NCBI GenBank assembly: GCA_947647735.1
Contig: CANSLJ010000022.1
Coordinates: 1-64,000 of the forward strand
Length of the DNA: 64,000 nucleotides
Direction: 5' to 3'
Source of the DNA: an uncultured bacterium
GTDB taxonomy: Bacteria > Bacillota > Clostridia > Lachnospirales > Lachnospiraceae
The position numbers and the translations under genes were made by a program. Position 1 is the first letter of the stretch. Each line of letters begins with the position of its first letter. Shown here piece by piece: positions 63,266 through 64,000 of this stretch. Under the pieces are notes generated by a model, which did no database searches, had not been told where the DNA came from, and worked only from the letters and a program-made list of their open reading frames with translations.

Positions 63266-64000
63266 TTATGCCATACTCCCGGACTGGATCCTCTGCATCC
63301 GCTCCAGCTTTTCCTTTTTATAAGCTGCAAACCGTCCGGCATCCAGCGCATCCCTGATCTCCGTCATCATCGTATTATAGAAATACAGGTTGTGCAGCAC
63401 ACAAAGACGCATCCCCAACATTTCCTTCGCTTTCAGAAGATGCCGTATGTAGGCTCTGGAATAGCGCCTGCAGGCAGGACAGGAACAACCTTCCTCGATC
63501 GGACGCATATCCTTCTCATACTTCTGGTTAAACAGATTGATCTTCCCGTAGTTTGTGTAAAGATGCCCATGTCTGCCGTTCCGGGAAGGATAGACGCAGT
63601 CAAAGAAGTCCACACCCCGCTCCACCGCCTCCAAGATATTGGCGGGTGTTCCCACGCCCATCAGATAGACAGGCTTATCCTCCGGCAGATAGGGCACTGT
63701 TTCCTCCAGAATATGGTACATCTCCTCATGGGTTTCCCCCACCGCAAGGCCGCCCACCGCATAGCCGTCCAGATCAAGTTCCGAGATCCGCTTTGCATGC
63801 TCTATCCTGATATCATCAAAAATGGCGCCCTGGTTGATCCCGAACAGAAGCTGGGACGGATTGATCGTCCCCTCCTGCTGATTCAACGCCTTCATCTTCT
63901 GCTGACAGCGCACAAGCCACCTGGTGGTCCTGTCCACGGAATTCTGCACATAGAGCCTGTCCGCCTTACTGGAAGGACACTCATCAAAAGCCATCGCTAT
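63266..64000 (-). CDS. tgt: Queuine tRNA-ribosyltransferase, C-terminal part
   Basis: Exchanges guanine 34 of GUN-anticodon tRNAs for preQ1. Only the C-terminal ~245 residues are in the window; the gene runs off the right edge. Visible are MAFDECPSSKAD, the substrate loop QGAIFDDI, SGGxSVG-like YAVGGLAVGE, the aspartate in DFFDCVYPSRNGRHG, and the zinc set CSCPAC with the histidine in LHNLYFY. yajC follows after about 170 bases. Confidence 0.95.
   Translation of the reverse strand: MAMAFDECPSSKADRLYVQNSVDRTTRWLVRCQQKMKALNQQEGTINPSQLLFGINQGAIFDDIRIEHAKRISELDLDGYAVGGLAVGETHEEMYHILEETVPYLPEDKPVYLMGVGTPANILEAVERGVDFFDCVYPSRNGRHGHLYTNYGKINLFNQKYEKDMRPIEEGCSCPACRRYSRAYIRHLLKAKEMLGMRLCVLHNLYFYNTMMTEIRDALDAGRFAAYKKEKLERMQRIQSGSMA

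Overview
The window looks like Gram-positive Firmicutes (Clostridia) DNA, most likely Lachnospiraceae. It carries an endospore coat ATPase (spoIVA), a class B sortase, a DUF951 protein, a lysine-box-free guanine riboswitch on an NCS2 permease, ECF transporter parts, AGGAGG-type ribosome binding sites nearly everywhere and mostly minus-strand gene order. No gene was checked against a database; family names come from motif recognition.

Layout, left segment (1-24.4 kb): a PqqD/HprK-like protein (+), the rpsF-ssb-rpsR operon with a strong terminator, a membrane-anchored hydrolase, sir2-DUF951, sortase B, a thioesterase, then an AT-rich accessory stretch (6.4-9.2 kb) with a decayed AAA-ATPase gene, an AAA15 ATPase-RloB pair and an array of stem-loops. 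Next come a MacAB-type ABC export system, a cell-wall peptide recycling pair (M19 dipeptidase, SH3-NlpC/P60), cysK, an initiator tRNA with its own promoter and terminator, a 1,242-residue secreted Ig-like protein, and a second AT-rich accessory patch (20.7-24.4 kb) with an 844-residue HD/GHKL-ATPase protein and a frameshifted AlbA_2 (Schlafen-type) gene.

Layout, right segment (24.5-64 kb): glgB-like/mscS/C39 peptidase operon, DUF1015, small XRE-membrane protein module, guanine-riboswitch purine permease, spoIVA, an ECF transporter operon mixed with KptA, Fic, a SAM hydroxide adenosyltransferase and an MBL hydrolase, serC-serA, two related lipoprotein genes (one frameshifted), an L,D-transpeptidase, ilvD-ilvB, GrpB, a decayed type III toxin-antitoxin locus, a second XRE-membrane module, a nucleoside catabolic operon (udp-deoC-cdd-add-deoB), YczE-Crp, leuB-GNAT, yajC and the end of tgt.

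Two things stand out. First, a family of about 88-90 nt intercistronic elements (upstream of serA, deoC and cdd, with short forms before serC and the ECF S-component) folds into the same nested hairpin in copies whose stem sequences differ by compensatory changes; the Shine-Dalgarno sequence of the downstream gene lies in the conserved 3' flank. Second, the tetramer GATC is almost absent from the first 24.5 kb (three by eye) and abundant from 24.59 kb on, an abrupt break that suggests that the two halves have different histories or were joined in assembly. Other points: a branching-enzyme homologue lacking its catalytic nucleophile, several decayed defence-type genes, and two self-contained XRE/membrane-protein modules with palindromic operators.
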